A stretch of 64,000 bases of DNA, from NCBI RefSeq assembly GCF_003751305.1, contig NZ_RJKV01000004.1, forward strand, positions 62,001-126,000, written 5' to 3'. The notes under the pieces are model-generated. The model saw only the letters and a program-made list of their open reading frames with translations. It made no database searches and was not told the origin of the DNA. This stretch comes from Stenotrophomonas rhizophila (lineage in GTDB: Bacteria; Pseudomonadota; Gammaproteobacteria; Xanthomonadales; Xanthomonadaceae). Both the position numbers and the translations under genes were made by a program. Below, in pieces: positions 44,041 through 52,062 of the stretch. Position 1 is the first letter of the stretch, and every line of letters begins with the position of its first letter.

Positions 44041-44508
44041 ATGACTGCTTTCGACCTCTCCCCGCCCAGTGACGCCCAGCGCCAGACCCTGATCGCCGGC
44101 CTCAGCGCCGATGAGCAGCGCGTGCTGCTGCATCACGGCACCGAAGCACCGTTCTGCGGGGTCTTCCTGGACAACAAGCAGGACGGGGTCTATGGCTGCC
44201 GTCTGTGCGGGCTGCCGCTGTTCCGCTCCAGCACCAAGTTCGACTCCGGTACCGGCTGGCCGAGCTTCTTCGCCCCCTTCGATCCGGCCCATGTGCGCGA
44301 GATCCGTGACGCCAGCCACGGCATGATCCGCACCGAGATCGTCTGCGCCCGCTGTGACAGCCATCTCGGCCATGTGTTCCCGGACGGCCCGCCGCCGACC
44401 CACGAACGCCATTGCCTCAACTCGGCGTCGCTCGCGTTCACGCCGAACGGCCAGCCCTACCCGGACCCGCTGCAGCGCGCGGGCGCCGAGGCTGAGCCCG
44501 CTGCCTGA
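44041..44508 (+). CDS. msrB: Cytosolic MsrB (methionine-R-sulfoxide reductase)
   Basis: 155 residues without a signal, unlike the MsrB at 17702. Zinc-binding CRLC and CARC pairs, [18 protein letters not shown] and the catalytic Cys in [11 protein letters not shown]. The resolving Cys position is Thr (GTGWPSF), so it relies on thioredoxin directly. Second of two MsrB proteins in the window, for cytosolic proteins. It precedes motA by about 90 bases but is functionally unrelated. Confidence 0.94.
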   Translation: MTAFDLSPPSDAQRQTLIAGLSADEQRVLLHHGTEAPFCGVFLDNKQDGVYGCRLCGLPLFRSSTKFDSGTGWPSFFAPFDPAHVREIRDASHGMIRTEIVCARCDSHLGHVFPDGPPPTHERHCLNSASLAFTPNGQPYPDPLQRAGAEAEPAA

Positions 44509-44599
44509 ATTCGCAAAAGTGTGACATTGAGCGAACGCCCCCCTTCAGAAAAGGGGTGAACGGGCCGACATGGAGGTATCCCCTCCCCGCGTCGGCCCC

Positions 44600-45454
44600 A
44601 TGCTCATCATCGTTGGATTCCTCGTCGTCATCCTCAGCGTGCTCGGTGGTTACGTGGGCGCGCACGGCAAACTCGGCGCGCTGTGGCAGCCGTATGAACT
44701 GGTCATCATCGGCGGCGCGGCGCTGGGCGCCTTCCTGGTGGGCACCCCGATCAAAACCGTGAAGCAGACCCTGCAGGCCACGGTGGGTGTATTCAAGGGC
44801 CCGGCCTACAAGCAGCAGGACTACATCGACGTCCTGAGCCTGTTGTACGAACTGCTCAACAAGGCCCGCCGCGAAGGCTTCATGGCGCTGGAAGACCACG
44901 TCGAGCGCCCGGCCGAAAGCAGCATCTTCGCCAATTACCCCAAGGTGCAGGCCGACCACCATCTGGTCGACTTCATCACCGACTGCCTGCGCCTGATGAT
45001 CGGCAGCAACATCGAGCCGCACGAACTGGAACCGCTGCTGGAGATGGAGCTGGAGAAGCACCACGCCGAAGCCATGCAGCCCTCGGCGGTGCTCAACAAG
45101 GTCTCCGACGGCCTGCCCGGTTTCGGCATCGTGGCCGCGGTGCTGGGCATCGTGATCACCATGGGTTCCATCGGCGGCGCCATTGAAGAAGTCGGCGCGC
45201 ACGTTGCCGGCGCACTGGTCGGCACCTTCCTCGGCATCCTGCTGGCCTATGGCTTCGTCAGCCCGCTGGCGGCCGCGGTGGAAGCCCGCGCCGAGCAGGA
45301 CAGCCGCATCTACGAGTCGGTCAAGACCGCCTTGCTGGCCTGCCTGCGGGGCTACAACCCGAAGATCGCGCTGGAATTCGCCCGCAAGACCCTGCCGTCG
45401 AACGTGCGCCCGGGCTTCAGCGAATTCGAAGCGCACCTCAAGACGGTCAAGTAA
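44600..45454 (+). CDS. motA: Flagellar motor stator protein MotA
   Basis: 284 residues from the ATG at 44600 (MLIIVGFLVV, matching the usual MotA start); an ATG at 44570 would add 10 residues. With MotB it forms the ion channel that drives flagellar rotation. Four membrane segments: LIIVGFLVVILSVLGGYVG, YELVIIGGAALGAFLVG, FGIVAAVLGIVITMGSIGG and ALVGTFLGILLAYGFVSPL. The cytosolic loop holds the charged residues that touch FliG, and the conserved Pro residues are in GLPGFG and SPLAAAVE. motB follows after 9 bases. Confidence 0.93.
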   Translation: MLIIVGFLVVILSVLGGYVGAHGKLGALWQPYELVIIGGAALGAFLVGTPIKTVKQTLQATVGVFKGPAYKQQDYIDVLSLLYELLNKARREGFMALEDHVERPAESSIFANYPKVQADHHLVDFITDCLRLMIGSNIEPHELEPLLEMELEKHHAEAMQPSAVLNKVSDGLPGFGIVAAVLGIVITMGSIGGAIEEVGAHVAGALVGTFLGILLAYGFVSPLAAAVEARAEQDSRIYESVKTALLACLRGYNPKIALEFARKTLPSNVRPGFSEFEAHLKTVK

Positions 45455-45463
45455 GGCACCGCC

Positions 45464-46408
45464 ATGGCCGAGAACAAACCCACCGTCATCGTCCGCCGGG
45501 TCAAGAAAGGCGGCCATGCCGCCCACCATGGCGGTGCCTGGAAGGTCGCCTACGCCGACTTCGTCACCGCGATGATGGCCTTCTTCCTGGTGCTGTGGCT
45601 GATGGCCGCCACCACCAAGCCCGAGCGGGCGGCCATTTCCGAGTACTTCCGCAACCCCAGCCCGCTGGTCGGACAGAGCTCGACCCCGGCCCCGGGCATG
45701 GCCGGCCCGGGCGGTGCCAGCACCTCGATGATCAAACTGGGCGGCGCCACCGATATCTCGCGCGGCAACAGCAACGACCCGTTCCAGAACCAGCAGGCCG
45801 CCAAGCCGGTGCCGCAGACCGATCGCGAGCGCGAAAAGCAGCAGCTCGAAGCGCTCAAGCAGGAGCTGGAAGAAGCCATCAGCAAGAGCCAGGCACTGGA
45901 GCCGTTCAAGGACCAGCTGCTGCTCGACCTGACCCCGGAAGGCCTGCGCATCCAGATCGTGGACAAGCAGAACCGCCCGATGTTCGACATGGGCAGCGCC
46001 ACGCTCAAGCCCTATACGCGCGAGATCCTGCGCGAGCTGTCGCAGTTCATCAACCACGTGCCGAACCGGATCAGCATCACCGGCCACACCGATACCACTG
46101 CGTACAACGCCGTGCATGGCTACAGCAACTGGGAGCTCAGCGCCGACCGCGCCAACGCCGCCCGCCGCGCCCTGCTCGACGGGGGGATGACCGAAGACAA
46201 GGTGACCCGCGTGGTCGGCCTGTCGTCCTCGGTGCTGTTCGACAAGGCGCAGCCGGACAACCCGATCAACCGGCGGATCAGCATCGTGGTGATGACCAAG
46301 GCCGCCGAGATCGCCGCGCTGGCGGGGGCAGGCCAGGAAGTGGCGCTGTCGCCCACCGCCGCCGACGCCGATATCCAGGCGGCGCTGGCGCCGGCTGTCG
46401 CGCCTTAA
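45464..46408 (+). CDS. motB: Flagellar motor stator protein MotB
   Basis: 314 residues. One membrane helix with the ion-carrying Asp32 (WKVAYADFVTAMMAFFLVLW); a plug/linker region follows; the C-terminal OmpA-like domain (ISITGHTDTTAYNAVHGYSN, WELSADRANAARRAL) anchors the stator to peptidoglycan. The Ala31-Asp32 context fits a proton-driven motor. Confidence 0.94.
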   Translation: MAENKPTVIVRRVKKGGHAAHHGGAWKVAYADFVTAMMAFFLVLWLMAATTKPERAAISEYFRNPSPLVGQSSTPAPGMAGPGGASTSMIKLGGATDISRGNSNDPFQNQQAAKPVPQTDREREKQQLEALKQELEEAISKSQALEPFKDQLLLDLTPEGLRIQIVDKQNRPMFDMGSATLKPYTREILRELSQFINHVPNRISITGHTDTTAYNAVHGYSNWELSADRANAARRALLDGGMTEDKVTRVVGLSSSVLFDKAQPDNPINRRISIVVMTKAAEIAALAGAGQEVALSPTAADADIQAALAPAVAP

Positions 46409-46452
46409 GGGGCGCGGCGGCGGGGGCTGCAGGCGGAATTCAGGGAATCCGT

Positions 46453-46480
46453 GGAGCCGGCCGGCGGCCGGCACTACAAT
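46453..46480 (-). repeat. REP palindrome joined to a -10-like box
   Basis: Arms GCCGGCC (46456-46462) and GGCCGGC (46466-46472), then CTAC (46474-46477), so GTAG-headed on the minus strand. Its TAC runs into TACAAT (46475-46480), a good -10 box for the gene at 46512. Confidence 0.7.
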
Positions 46481-46511
46481 GGGTCTTCCCTTTTGTAGAT
46501 AGACGGCACTC

Positions 46512-47015
46512 ATGTCCAAGCAGTCCAAGGCCAAGCGCGACAAGCGCAAGAAGCAGCAGCCCAAGCGTCCGATCAACCGCCTCAACGCCCAGCAGCCGGT
46601 GCAGAACCATGCCGTGCTGACCAACGAAGAAGGCCAGGTCGTCGCTGCGATCGGCCTGCAGGGCACCGAGTGGCTGCTGGCCATCGGCGGCCAGACCATG
46701 GGCAACGCCGACAACCCGGTCCCGATGCTGGCCATGCTCAAGCACCTGTCCAACGTCCAGGAAAAGGAAGGCCGCAAGGTCAACCTGGAGTACTCGACCC
46801 AGCTGCAGCAGCTGATCGACGACCTGGCCGCTGACGAAGGCAAGACTGCCGACGAGTACCTGTCGCAGCTGGTCTCCGAGTTCGAAGGCGTGGAAGGCGA
46901 AGGCGAAGGTGACGACGAGGCCGAAGACGCCGAGATCGTGACCGATGCTGCCGTCGAAGCCGATGCCGACGCCGAGCCGGCCCCGGCCGCCAGCGACGAC
47001 AAGCCGCAGGCCTGA
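46512..47015 (+). CDS. Hypothetical protein with basic head and acidic tail
   Basis: 167 residues, family not recognised. N-terminus very basic (SKQSKAKRDKRKKQQPKRP), a folded-looking middle (VLTNEEGQVVAAIGLQGTEW, LLAIGGQTMGNADNPVPMLA), and a C-terminal tail of Glu/Asp/Ala. The charge layout suggests nucleic-acid or ribosome contact, but this is only inferred. It is followed after 14 bases by the DUF4031 gene, probably in one unit. Confidence 0.75.
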   Translation: MSKQSKAKRDKRKKQQPKRPINRLNAQQPVQNHAVLTNEEGQVVAAIGLQGTEWLLAIGGQTMGNADNPVPMLAMLKHLSNVQEKEGRKVNLEYSTQLQQLIDDLAADEGKTADEYLSQLVSEFEGVEGEGEGDDEAEDAEIVTDAAVEADADAEPAPAASDDKPQA

Positions 47016-47029
47016 GCCACGGCCACCCG

Positions 47030-47305
47030 GTGACGGTCTATATCGACGATGCGGTACATCCCTGGCGTGGTGAACGCTGGGCGCATCTGATGGCCGACAC
47101 CCTGCCCGAGCTGCACGCCATGGCGGCGCAGCTCGGGATTCCGCGGCGGGCGTTCCAGAACCGCCGCAGCGGCGCGCATTACGACGTGCCCGCCCCGCTG
47201 CGCCTGCAGGCGATCGCCCTGGGCGCACAGGCCATCTCACGGCATACGGACCGCGCGCTGGTCAAAGCGGTCATCTCCAACGCGCGTGGGCAGTACCTGC
47301 CCTAG
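47030..47305 (+). CDS. DUF4031 protein
   Basis: 91 residues from a GTG at 47030. The start MTVYIDDAVHPWRGERWAHL and the HYDVP motif (SGAHYDVPAPLRLQAI) are those of DUF4031, a short family of unknown function with conserved Asp, His and Tyr that may form a catalytic or metal site. It lies 14 bases after the preceding gene. Confidence 0.8.
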   Translation: MTVYIDDAVHPWRGERWAHLMADTLPELHAMAAQLGIPRRAFQNRRSGAHYDVPAPLRLQAIALGAQAISRHTDRALVKAVISNARGQYLP

Positions 47306-47308
47306 GCG

Positions 47309-47333
47309 CAGGTGCCGACCGTTGGTCGGCACA
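47309..47333 (+). repeat. REP-like palindrome without GTAG head
   Basis: Arms TGCCGACC (47313-47320) and GGTCGGCA (47324-47331), loop GTT, identical in its arms to the REP at 27003-27027. It lies 4 bases after the DUF4031 stop. Confidence 0.7.
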
Positions 47334-47353
47334 CGCAGACCGCAATCGCGCCC

Positions 47354-47896
47354 TCAGAACGGATCGCTGCCCGGCCGCACTTCCACGCCCAGCAGCGAGC
47401 ACAGCGCCAGCATGGCATCGTCATCGCGGTTGAGCGCCATCCACCCGGCCAGGGTGCCATTGCCCGTATCCACGCTCCACAACGCGTAGTTGTGCTCGCG
47501 CAGGCGGTCATGGGCGGTGGCCATCAGCATCGGGGCATCCACCTCGGCGGCGAAATCCTCATCGTCCAGGTCGCCGCCCCAGTCGATCTGCAGGTTCCAG
47601 CGCGCGGACAGCTCGTTGACCGCCGACATCAGCGCATCGGCATCGCTGCGTTCCACCTCGAACCCGGACTGCCAAGCGATCGCCGCCATCGTCGGCGGCA
47701 GCCAGTCGGCGTCCTCATCAATGCCTTCGCCGCTCTCCAGCAGGGCCTCGCGCCAGCGATTGAACTGCTGCAGGGCCAGTTCCTCATCGCCCGGGTTGAT
47801 CAGCACGAACAGATTCCAGATCCGTGCCTCGAAATCGTCTTCGTCGAAATCGCGTTCCTCTTCTTCGAAGTCGAAATAATCGCTGTTGTCGGGCAT
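47354..47896 (-). CDS. Acidic hypothetical protein (DUF6630-like)
   Basis: 180 residues, strongly acidic, no signal or membrane segment. N-terminus of almost pure Asp/Glu/Phe (DYFDFEEEERDFDEDDFEAR), then a helical body with WLPPTMAAIAWQSGFEVERSDA and DAMLALCSLLGVEVRPG. It resembles DUF6630 proteins from Xanthomonads, but I am not certain. Function unknown. Confidence 0.65.
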   Translation of the reverse strand: MPDNSDYFDFEEEERDFDEDDFEARIWNLFVLINPGDEELALQQFNRWREALLESGEGIDEDADWLPPTMAAIAWQSGFEVERSDADALMSAVNELSARWNLQIDWGGDLDDEDFAAEVDAPMLMATAHDRLREHNYALWSVDTGNGTLAGWMALNRDDDAMLALCSLLGVEVRPGSDPF

Positions 47897-48032
47897 GGCC
47901 GGTATTCCTGGAGACAGGGGCGCATTCTGCCGTGCAAGGGCGTTGGCAGGAAGCGAAATTCGGCGCGGGGCCCGCTGCGGTTTATCCTGTACGGCAGAAG
48001 GCGGCCTTGGTGGTCGTCAGCATCCTGTGACC

Positions 48033-48284
48033 ATGAGCGATACCCCTCCCGATCACCTGGCGATCAATCCGGCCAGCCCCTTCCACGATGCCGCTGCGCT
48101 GGAGCGCGGCGTGGGCATCCGTTTCAACGATGTCGAGCGCGACAATGTTGAAGAGTATTCGGTCAGCGAAGGCTGGATCCGCGTGCAGGCCGGCAAGGCC
48201 CGCGACCGCCGCGGCAACCCGATGACGATCAAGATCAAGGGCACCGTGGTGGCCTATTTCCTGGATCAGAAGCCGGAAGCCTGA
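48033..48284 (+). CDS. DUF3297 protein
   Basis: 83 residues. The start MSDTPPDHLAINPASPFHDA and the core GIRFNDVERDNVEEYSVSEG, TIKIKGTVVAYF match DUF3297, a short cytosolic family found in many proteobacteria; function not known. ATG at 48033 is the family start, though the frame is open upstream. Confidence 0.85.
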   Translation: MSDTPPDHLAINPASPFHDAAALERGVGIRFNDVERDNVEEYSVSEGWIRVQAGKARDRRGNPMTIKIKGTVVAYFLDQKPEA

Positions 48285-48325
48285 TCCCACGTCTGCCGGC
48301 GACGCCTGATCCACGTCTGCCGGCG

Positions 48326-48411
48326 GTAGAGCCACCCCATGGGTGGCTGCGCGGACCCACTGGAACCCAGGCGTCCGGGACGAAGGGCAGCCACCCATGG
48401 GGTGGCTCTAC
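48326..48411. repeat. Inverted pair of GTAG REPs
   Basis: A plus-strand REP (GTAG 48326-48329, arms AGCCACCC/GGGTGGCT at 48330-48337 and 48341-48348) faces a minus-strand copy (arms 48389-48396 and 48400-48407, CTAC 48408-48411). The two are exact inverted copies over about 25 bases, with 36 bases between them. They lie between the convergent DUF3297 and antiporter genes. Confidence 0.88.
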
Positions 48412-48429
48412 CCGTGACACGGTGCGGCC

Positions 48430-50073
48430 TCAATCGCGTTGCCGCGTCTCCAGCAGGTCCAGATTGCGGATCAACCTGCGTGAGATCTCATCGGAAATCT
48501 TGCCGCGCCGGGTCAGGCGGAACAGCTCTTCTCGCTCGGCGGTGAGCCCGGCGGTGCGCAGTTGGCGGTAGCCCTGCTCCATCCGCTTGACCTTGTCCGG
48601 ATCGGCATCCGGCCCCGCTTCCTTCTCCAGATTGCGCTGGTACAGCAGGCTCACCCGGGAGGCGGCGTCGTTGTAGAGCTGCACGTTCTCGGTGGTCTGG
48701 TTCTGCACCAGCTGCTGGCGCGTGCGCTCCACGCCGGCCAGCGCGGCCTTGGCGGCCAGCTTGCGGGCCAGGTCCTCCTCTTTGCGCTCGCCCGAATCGG
48801 CCGGCAGTTCCAGGCCCTTGAGCAGGCGCGGCAACGCGATGCTGGCGCCGACCAGCGAGAACAGGATCACCGCCGCGGCCAGGAAGATCACCAGATCACG
48901 CGCCGGGAAGGCGCTGCCGTCGGGCAGGAACAGCGGCAGGGTCAACACGCCGGCGAGGGTGATCGCCCCGCGCACCCCCGCCACCGAAGTGGCCACCACG
49001 ATCCGCCAGGACGTGCCCTGCCGGGCCTCGCCACGATGACGCGCGCGCAGCAGGCTCCAGCGCAGCGACAGCCATACCCAGGCCAGGCGCAGCAGCACCA
49101 GCGCCAGATTGATCACCACCACGTAGACCAGCAGCCACCACGCGCTGTGGTGCCCGCTCTCGCTGACCGTCTTGATCGCGCGCTCCACGATGCCCGGCAG
49201 CTGCTCGCCGAGCAGCACGAACATGATGCCGTTGAAGCTGAACTGCAGCATGTTCCACACGGCGGTGCGCTGCACGCGCATGCTGCCGGACACGCGGCCG
49301 CTCAGTTCCACATAGCTCATCGTGATGCCCGCAGCGACCGCCGAGAGGATGCCCGAGGCGTTGAATTCTTCGGCCAGCAGGTAGGCCGCGAACGGAATCA
49401 ACAGATTGACCAGCAGCGCCGCGCCCGGCTCCTCGCCGAAGCGCCGCCACAGCCAGCGCTGGAACGTGGAGACGCCCAGCGTCACCGCGACACCGATCGC
49501 CAGTCCGGCCACCGCCACCCACAGGAACGTCAGCGAGGCAGTCGCCAGCGAGAACGAGCCGGTCATCACTGCCGCCACCGCAAAGCGGAAGCAGACCAGC
49601 CCGGAGGCATCGTTGAGCAGCGACTCGCCTTCCAGGATGTGCATCAGCCGCTTGGGAATCGGTGCACGCGAGGCGATCGAACTGACTGCCACCGGGTCCG
49701 TCGGCGAAATGATCGCGGCCAGGGCGAACGCCACCGCCAGCGGCATCACCGGGATCATCCAGTGGATCAGGAACCCGGCCCCGATCACGGTGAACACCAC
49801 CAGCCCGAAGGCCAGCTCCAGGATCACGCCTTTATCGCGGAACAGACCCTGCTTGGGGATGCGCCACCCATCCAGGAACAGCAGCGGCGGCAGGAACAGC
49901 AGGAAGAACATCTCCGGCTCGAGCGCGTGGCCGCGGTTGAATACCCCGGCAATGACCGCGCCCAGCCCGATCTGCACCAACGGCAGCGGCAGCGACAACG
50001 GCAGTACGCGGACCAGGTAGCCGCTGGCGACCACCGCCACCAGCATCGCCAGGACGACTTCAATGGTATGCAT
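48430..50073 (-). CDS. Na+/H+ antiporter, CPA1 family
   Basis: 547 residues. About 12 membrane segments from residue 3 on, with the CPA1 motifs SPTDPVAVSSI (Asp in helix 5) and ILEGESLLNDASGLV (helix 6). A cytosolic tail of about 130 residues follows (ERKEEDLARKLAAKAALAGVERTRQQL), helical. It exchanges Na+ (or K+) for H+ in pH and salt homeostasis. ATG at 50073 (MHTIEVVLAML) is chosen over an upstream open frame because the first helix starts there. Confidence 0.9.
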   Translation of the reverse strand: MHTIEVVLAMLVAVVASGYLVRVLPLSLPLPLVQIGLGAVIAGVFNRGHALEPEMFFLLFLPPLLFLDGWRIPKQGLFRDKGVILELAFGLVVFTVIGAGFLIHWMIPVMPLAVAFALAAIISPTDPVAVSSIASRAPIPKRLMHILEGESLLNDASGLVCFRFAVAAVMTGSFSLATASLTFLWVAVAGLAIGVAVTLGVSTFQRWLWRRFGEEPGAALLVNLLIPFAAYLLAEEFNASGILSAVAAGITMSYVELSGRVSGSMRVQRTAVWNMLQFSFNGIMFVLLGEQLPGIVERAIKTVSESGHHSAWWLLVYVVVINLALVLLRLAWVWLSLRWSLLRARHRGEARQGTSWRIVVATSVAGVRGAITLAGVLTLPLFLPDGSAFPARDLVIFLAAAVILFSLVGASIALPRLLKGLELPADSGERKEEDLARKLAAKAALAGVERTRQQLVQNQTTENVQLYNDAASRVSLLYQRNLEKEAGPDADPDKVKRMEQGYRQLRTAGLTAEREELFRLTRRGKISDEISRRLIRNLDLLETRQRD

Positions 50074-50234
50074 GCATTTTCCAGTAAGCAGCGCGGGGGA
50101 GGCTGCAGGCAGCCGGCGCCGGAAACAGGAAAAAACGTACCACACGTGCGCCGCCACGCGAACGCGCGGGGCGCGCCAGGCTCAGTTTGCGGACAGCAGC
50201 TGCAGGCATGCGCACCCGCTCGCCTGCAGGGCAC

Positions 50235-51044
50235 TCACGCGGCGCGCTGCTGCGCGTCGGCGCCGTCGAAGCGATAGATGTCCATCGCCAGGAAGCCAGC
50301 ATCGATCCCGGCATCGATACGCTGCGCGCCGAGCGCATCGCCACCGGCTGCGCCCATCGCGACGTGCAGCGGCTGCAGGTGCTCGTCGCTGGGGTGTGCC
50401 TGCGCGGCATGCGGGGCCTGACGGCGGTAGTCCAGCAGGGCGGCGCTGTCATCGGCCTGCAGGCGCTGCTCCACCCACTCGATGAAGGGCCGCACATACG
50501 GCGCTTCCTTGCCGTCCTGGTAGCTGCGCCAGTCGTGCAGGTTATGGGTGATGCTGCCCGAGCCGATCAAGAGCACGCCCTGCTCGCGCAGCGGGGCCAA
50601 CGCGCGCCCCAGCGCGAACTGATGGGCCGGCCCAAGCAGCGGCTGGATCGCCAGCGGCACGACCGGGATATCCGCCTGCGGGTACAGAAAGCGCAGCGGC
50701 ACCCAGGCACCGTGGTCGAGACCGCGCTGCGGATCGATCGCGGTCGACAGGCCGGCCGCGGTCAGCCGCTGCGCAATCTCCTGCGCCAGCGCGGGGTCAC
50801 CCGGTGCCGGGTACTGCAGGTCGAACAGCGCCTGCGGAAAACCGCCGAAATCGTGGATGGTCGGCGGCTCGGCATGCCCGCCGACCACAGGTTGATGGGT
50901 CAGCCAGTGCGCCGAGGCCATGACGATCGCGCGCGGACGCGGCAGGCGCGCCGCCAGGGCCGCCAGGCGCTCGCCGACCAGACCGGGGTTGAGTGCGGTC
51001 ATCGGCGAGCCGTGGGAGATGTACAGCGAGGGCAAGCGGGACAT
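50235..51044 (-). CDS. 4,5-DOPA dioxygenase extradiol family (YgiD/LigB-like)
   Basis: 269 residues. Class III extradiol dioxygenase fold. Metal and acid/base His residues appear in YISHGSPM, ASAHWLT, GLDHGAWVPL and SGSITHNLHDW. Bacterial members open catechol-type rings such as L-DOPA; the true substrate is unknown. Start at the ATG at 51044 with CTGGAG 8 bases upstream. Divergent from a LysR gene that probably controls it. Confidence 0.9.
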   Translation of the reverse strand: MSRLPSLYISHGSPMTALNPGLVGERLAALAARLPRPRAIVMASAHWLTHQPVVGGHAEPPTIHDFGGFPQALFDLQYPAPGDPALAQEIAQRLTAAGLSTAIDPQRGLDHGAWVPLRFLYPQADIPVVPLAIQPLLGPAHQFALGRALAPLREQGVLLIGSGSITHNLHDWRSYQDGKEAPYVRPFIEWVEQRLQADDSAALLDYRRQAPHAAQAHPSDEHLQPLHVAMGAAGGDALGAQRIDAGIDAGFLAMDIYRFDGADAQQRAA

Positions 51045-51098
51045 CACGAACTCCAGTAGCGCTACGACGGCCCTGAGCTTATTGCGTGCAGCCCTGCC

Positions 51099-51128
51099 AA
51101 TAAATACGATGCATCGACGCTGTTTATT
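51099..51128. promoter_or_regulatory. Probable LysR operator between DODA and LysR genes
   Basis: AATAAA (51099-51104) and TTTATT (51123-51128) are inverted arms around the 10-base perfect palindrome CGATGCATCG (51107-51116). It lies 16 bases before the LysR ATG and 55 bases before the DODA start. Confidence 0.5.
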
Positions 51129-51143
51129 TCGGAAAGAGAAACA

Positions 51144-52028
51144 ATGGATACTCTGGACGCCATGCGTGTGTTTGTCGCCGTGGTCGAGCGCAACGGCTTC
51201 AGTGCCGCCGCGCAGGCCCTGGACCTGTCCACCGCGGGGGTAACCCGGCAGATCGCGGCACTGGAAAAGCGCCTCTCGACCCGGCTGCTCAACCGTACGA
51301 CCCGCCGCGTGAGCCCGACCAGCACGGGCGCGGCCTATTACGCCGAGTGCGTGCGGTTGCTGGCCGAGTTCGATGCGCTGGAGGCCGGCATCAACGCGCA
51401 GGCCCTGGAGCCTTCGGGGCGGCTGCGCATCAACGCGCCGGTCAGCTATGGCATCGCCCGGCTGGGCCCACTGCTGGCCGGCTATCGCGCGCGGTATCCG
51501 CAGGTGGAACTGGACCTGTCGCTGTCCGACCGCCTGGTGGACATGGTCGAAGAAGGCTACGACGTGGCGATCCGCATCACCCGCCAGCCCGGCCCGACAC
51601 TGATCGCGCGCAAGCTGGCCGACGCCCAGATCAGCCTGTGCGCCGCGCCGGCGTATCTGGATGCGCATGGGCGCCCGCAGCAGCCCGAAGATCTCTCCGC
51701 GCACGAATGCCTGCAGTACAGCTACTGGGGCGGCGGGGACGCGTGGCAGCTGCACGGGCCACGCGGGGAAGTATCGGTGCCGATCAGCGGCGGCGTACGC
51801 GCCAACAATGGCGACGTGCTGCGCGAGGCCGCGATTGCCGGCATGGGCATCATCGTGCAGCCGGACTTCCTGGTGGCCGAGGCCATCGCCGATGGCCGAT
51901 TGGAGCGGGTACTGCCCGAGTGGGCGGTGCCGGGCATCGGCATCCATGCGGTGTACACCAGCCGCAGCCATCTGGCGCCGAAGGTGCGCAGCTTCATCGA
52001 CTACCTGGTGGTGGCGCTGGGCGGATGA
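51144..52028 (+). CDS. LysR-family transcriptional regulator
   Basis: 294 residues. Winged helix at 1-60 (FVAVVERNGFSAAAQALDLS, LEKRLSTRLLNRTTRRVSPT), then the substrate-binding domain of the AaeR/CrgA group. Divergent from the DODA-type dioxygenase gene with 99 bases between. GGAAAGAG stands 6 bases before the ATG. Confidence 0.9.
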   Translation: MDTLDAMRVFVAVVERNGFSAAAQALDLSTAGVTRQIAALEKRLSTRLLNRTTRRVSPTSTGAAYYAECVRLLAEFDALEAGINAQALEPSGRLRINAPVSYGIARLGPLLAGYRARYPQVELDLSLSDRLVDMVEEGYDVAIRITRQPGPTLIARKLADAQISLCAAPAYLDAHGRPQQPEDLSAHECLQYSYWGGGDAWQLHGPRGEVSVPISGGVRANNGDVLREAAIAGMGIIVQPDFLVAEAIADGRLERVLPEWAVPGIGIHAVYTSRSHLAPKVRSFIDYLVVALGG

Positions 52029-52040
52029 CGCGTGGCGACG

Positions 52041-52062
52041 GCCGGGCAGCGCCCGGCACTAC
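52041..52062 (-). repeat. REP palindrome providing a stop codon
   Basis: Arms GCCGGGC (52041-52047) and GCCCGGC (52051-52057), loop AGC, CTAC at 52059-52062. On the minus strand the GTAG head contains the TAG stop (52059-52061) of the GGDEF-EAL gene. Confidence 0.8.

Noticed and set aside
44509-44599. FliA (sigma-28) promoter for motAB
   Set aside because: No GCCGATAA-like -10 at a proper distance from a TAAA-like -35.
44438-47179. 913-residue open frame on the minus strand
   Set aside because: Antisense to motA, motB and the next gene, which are certain; its product is low-complexity Gly/Ala/Val/Arg.
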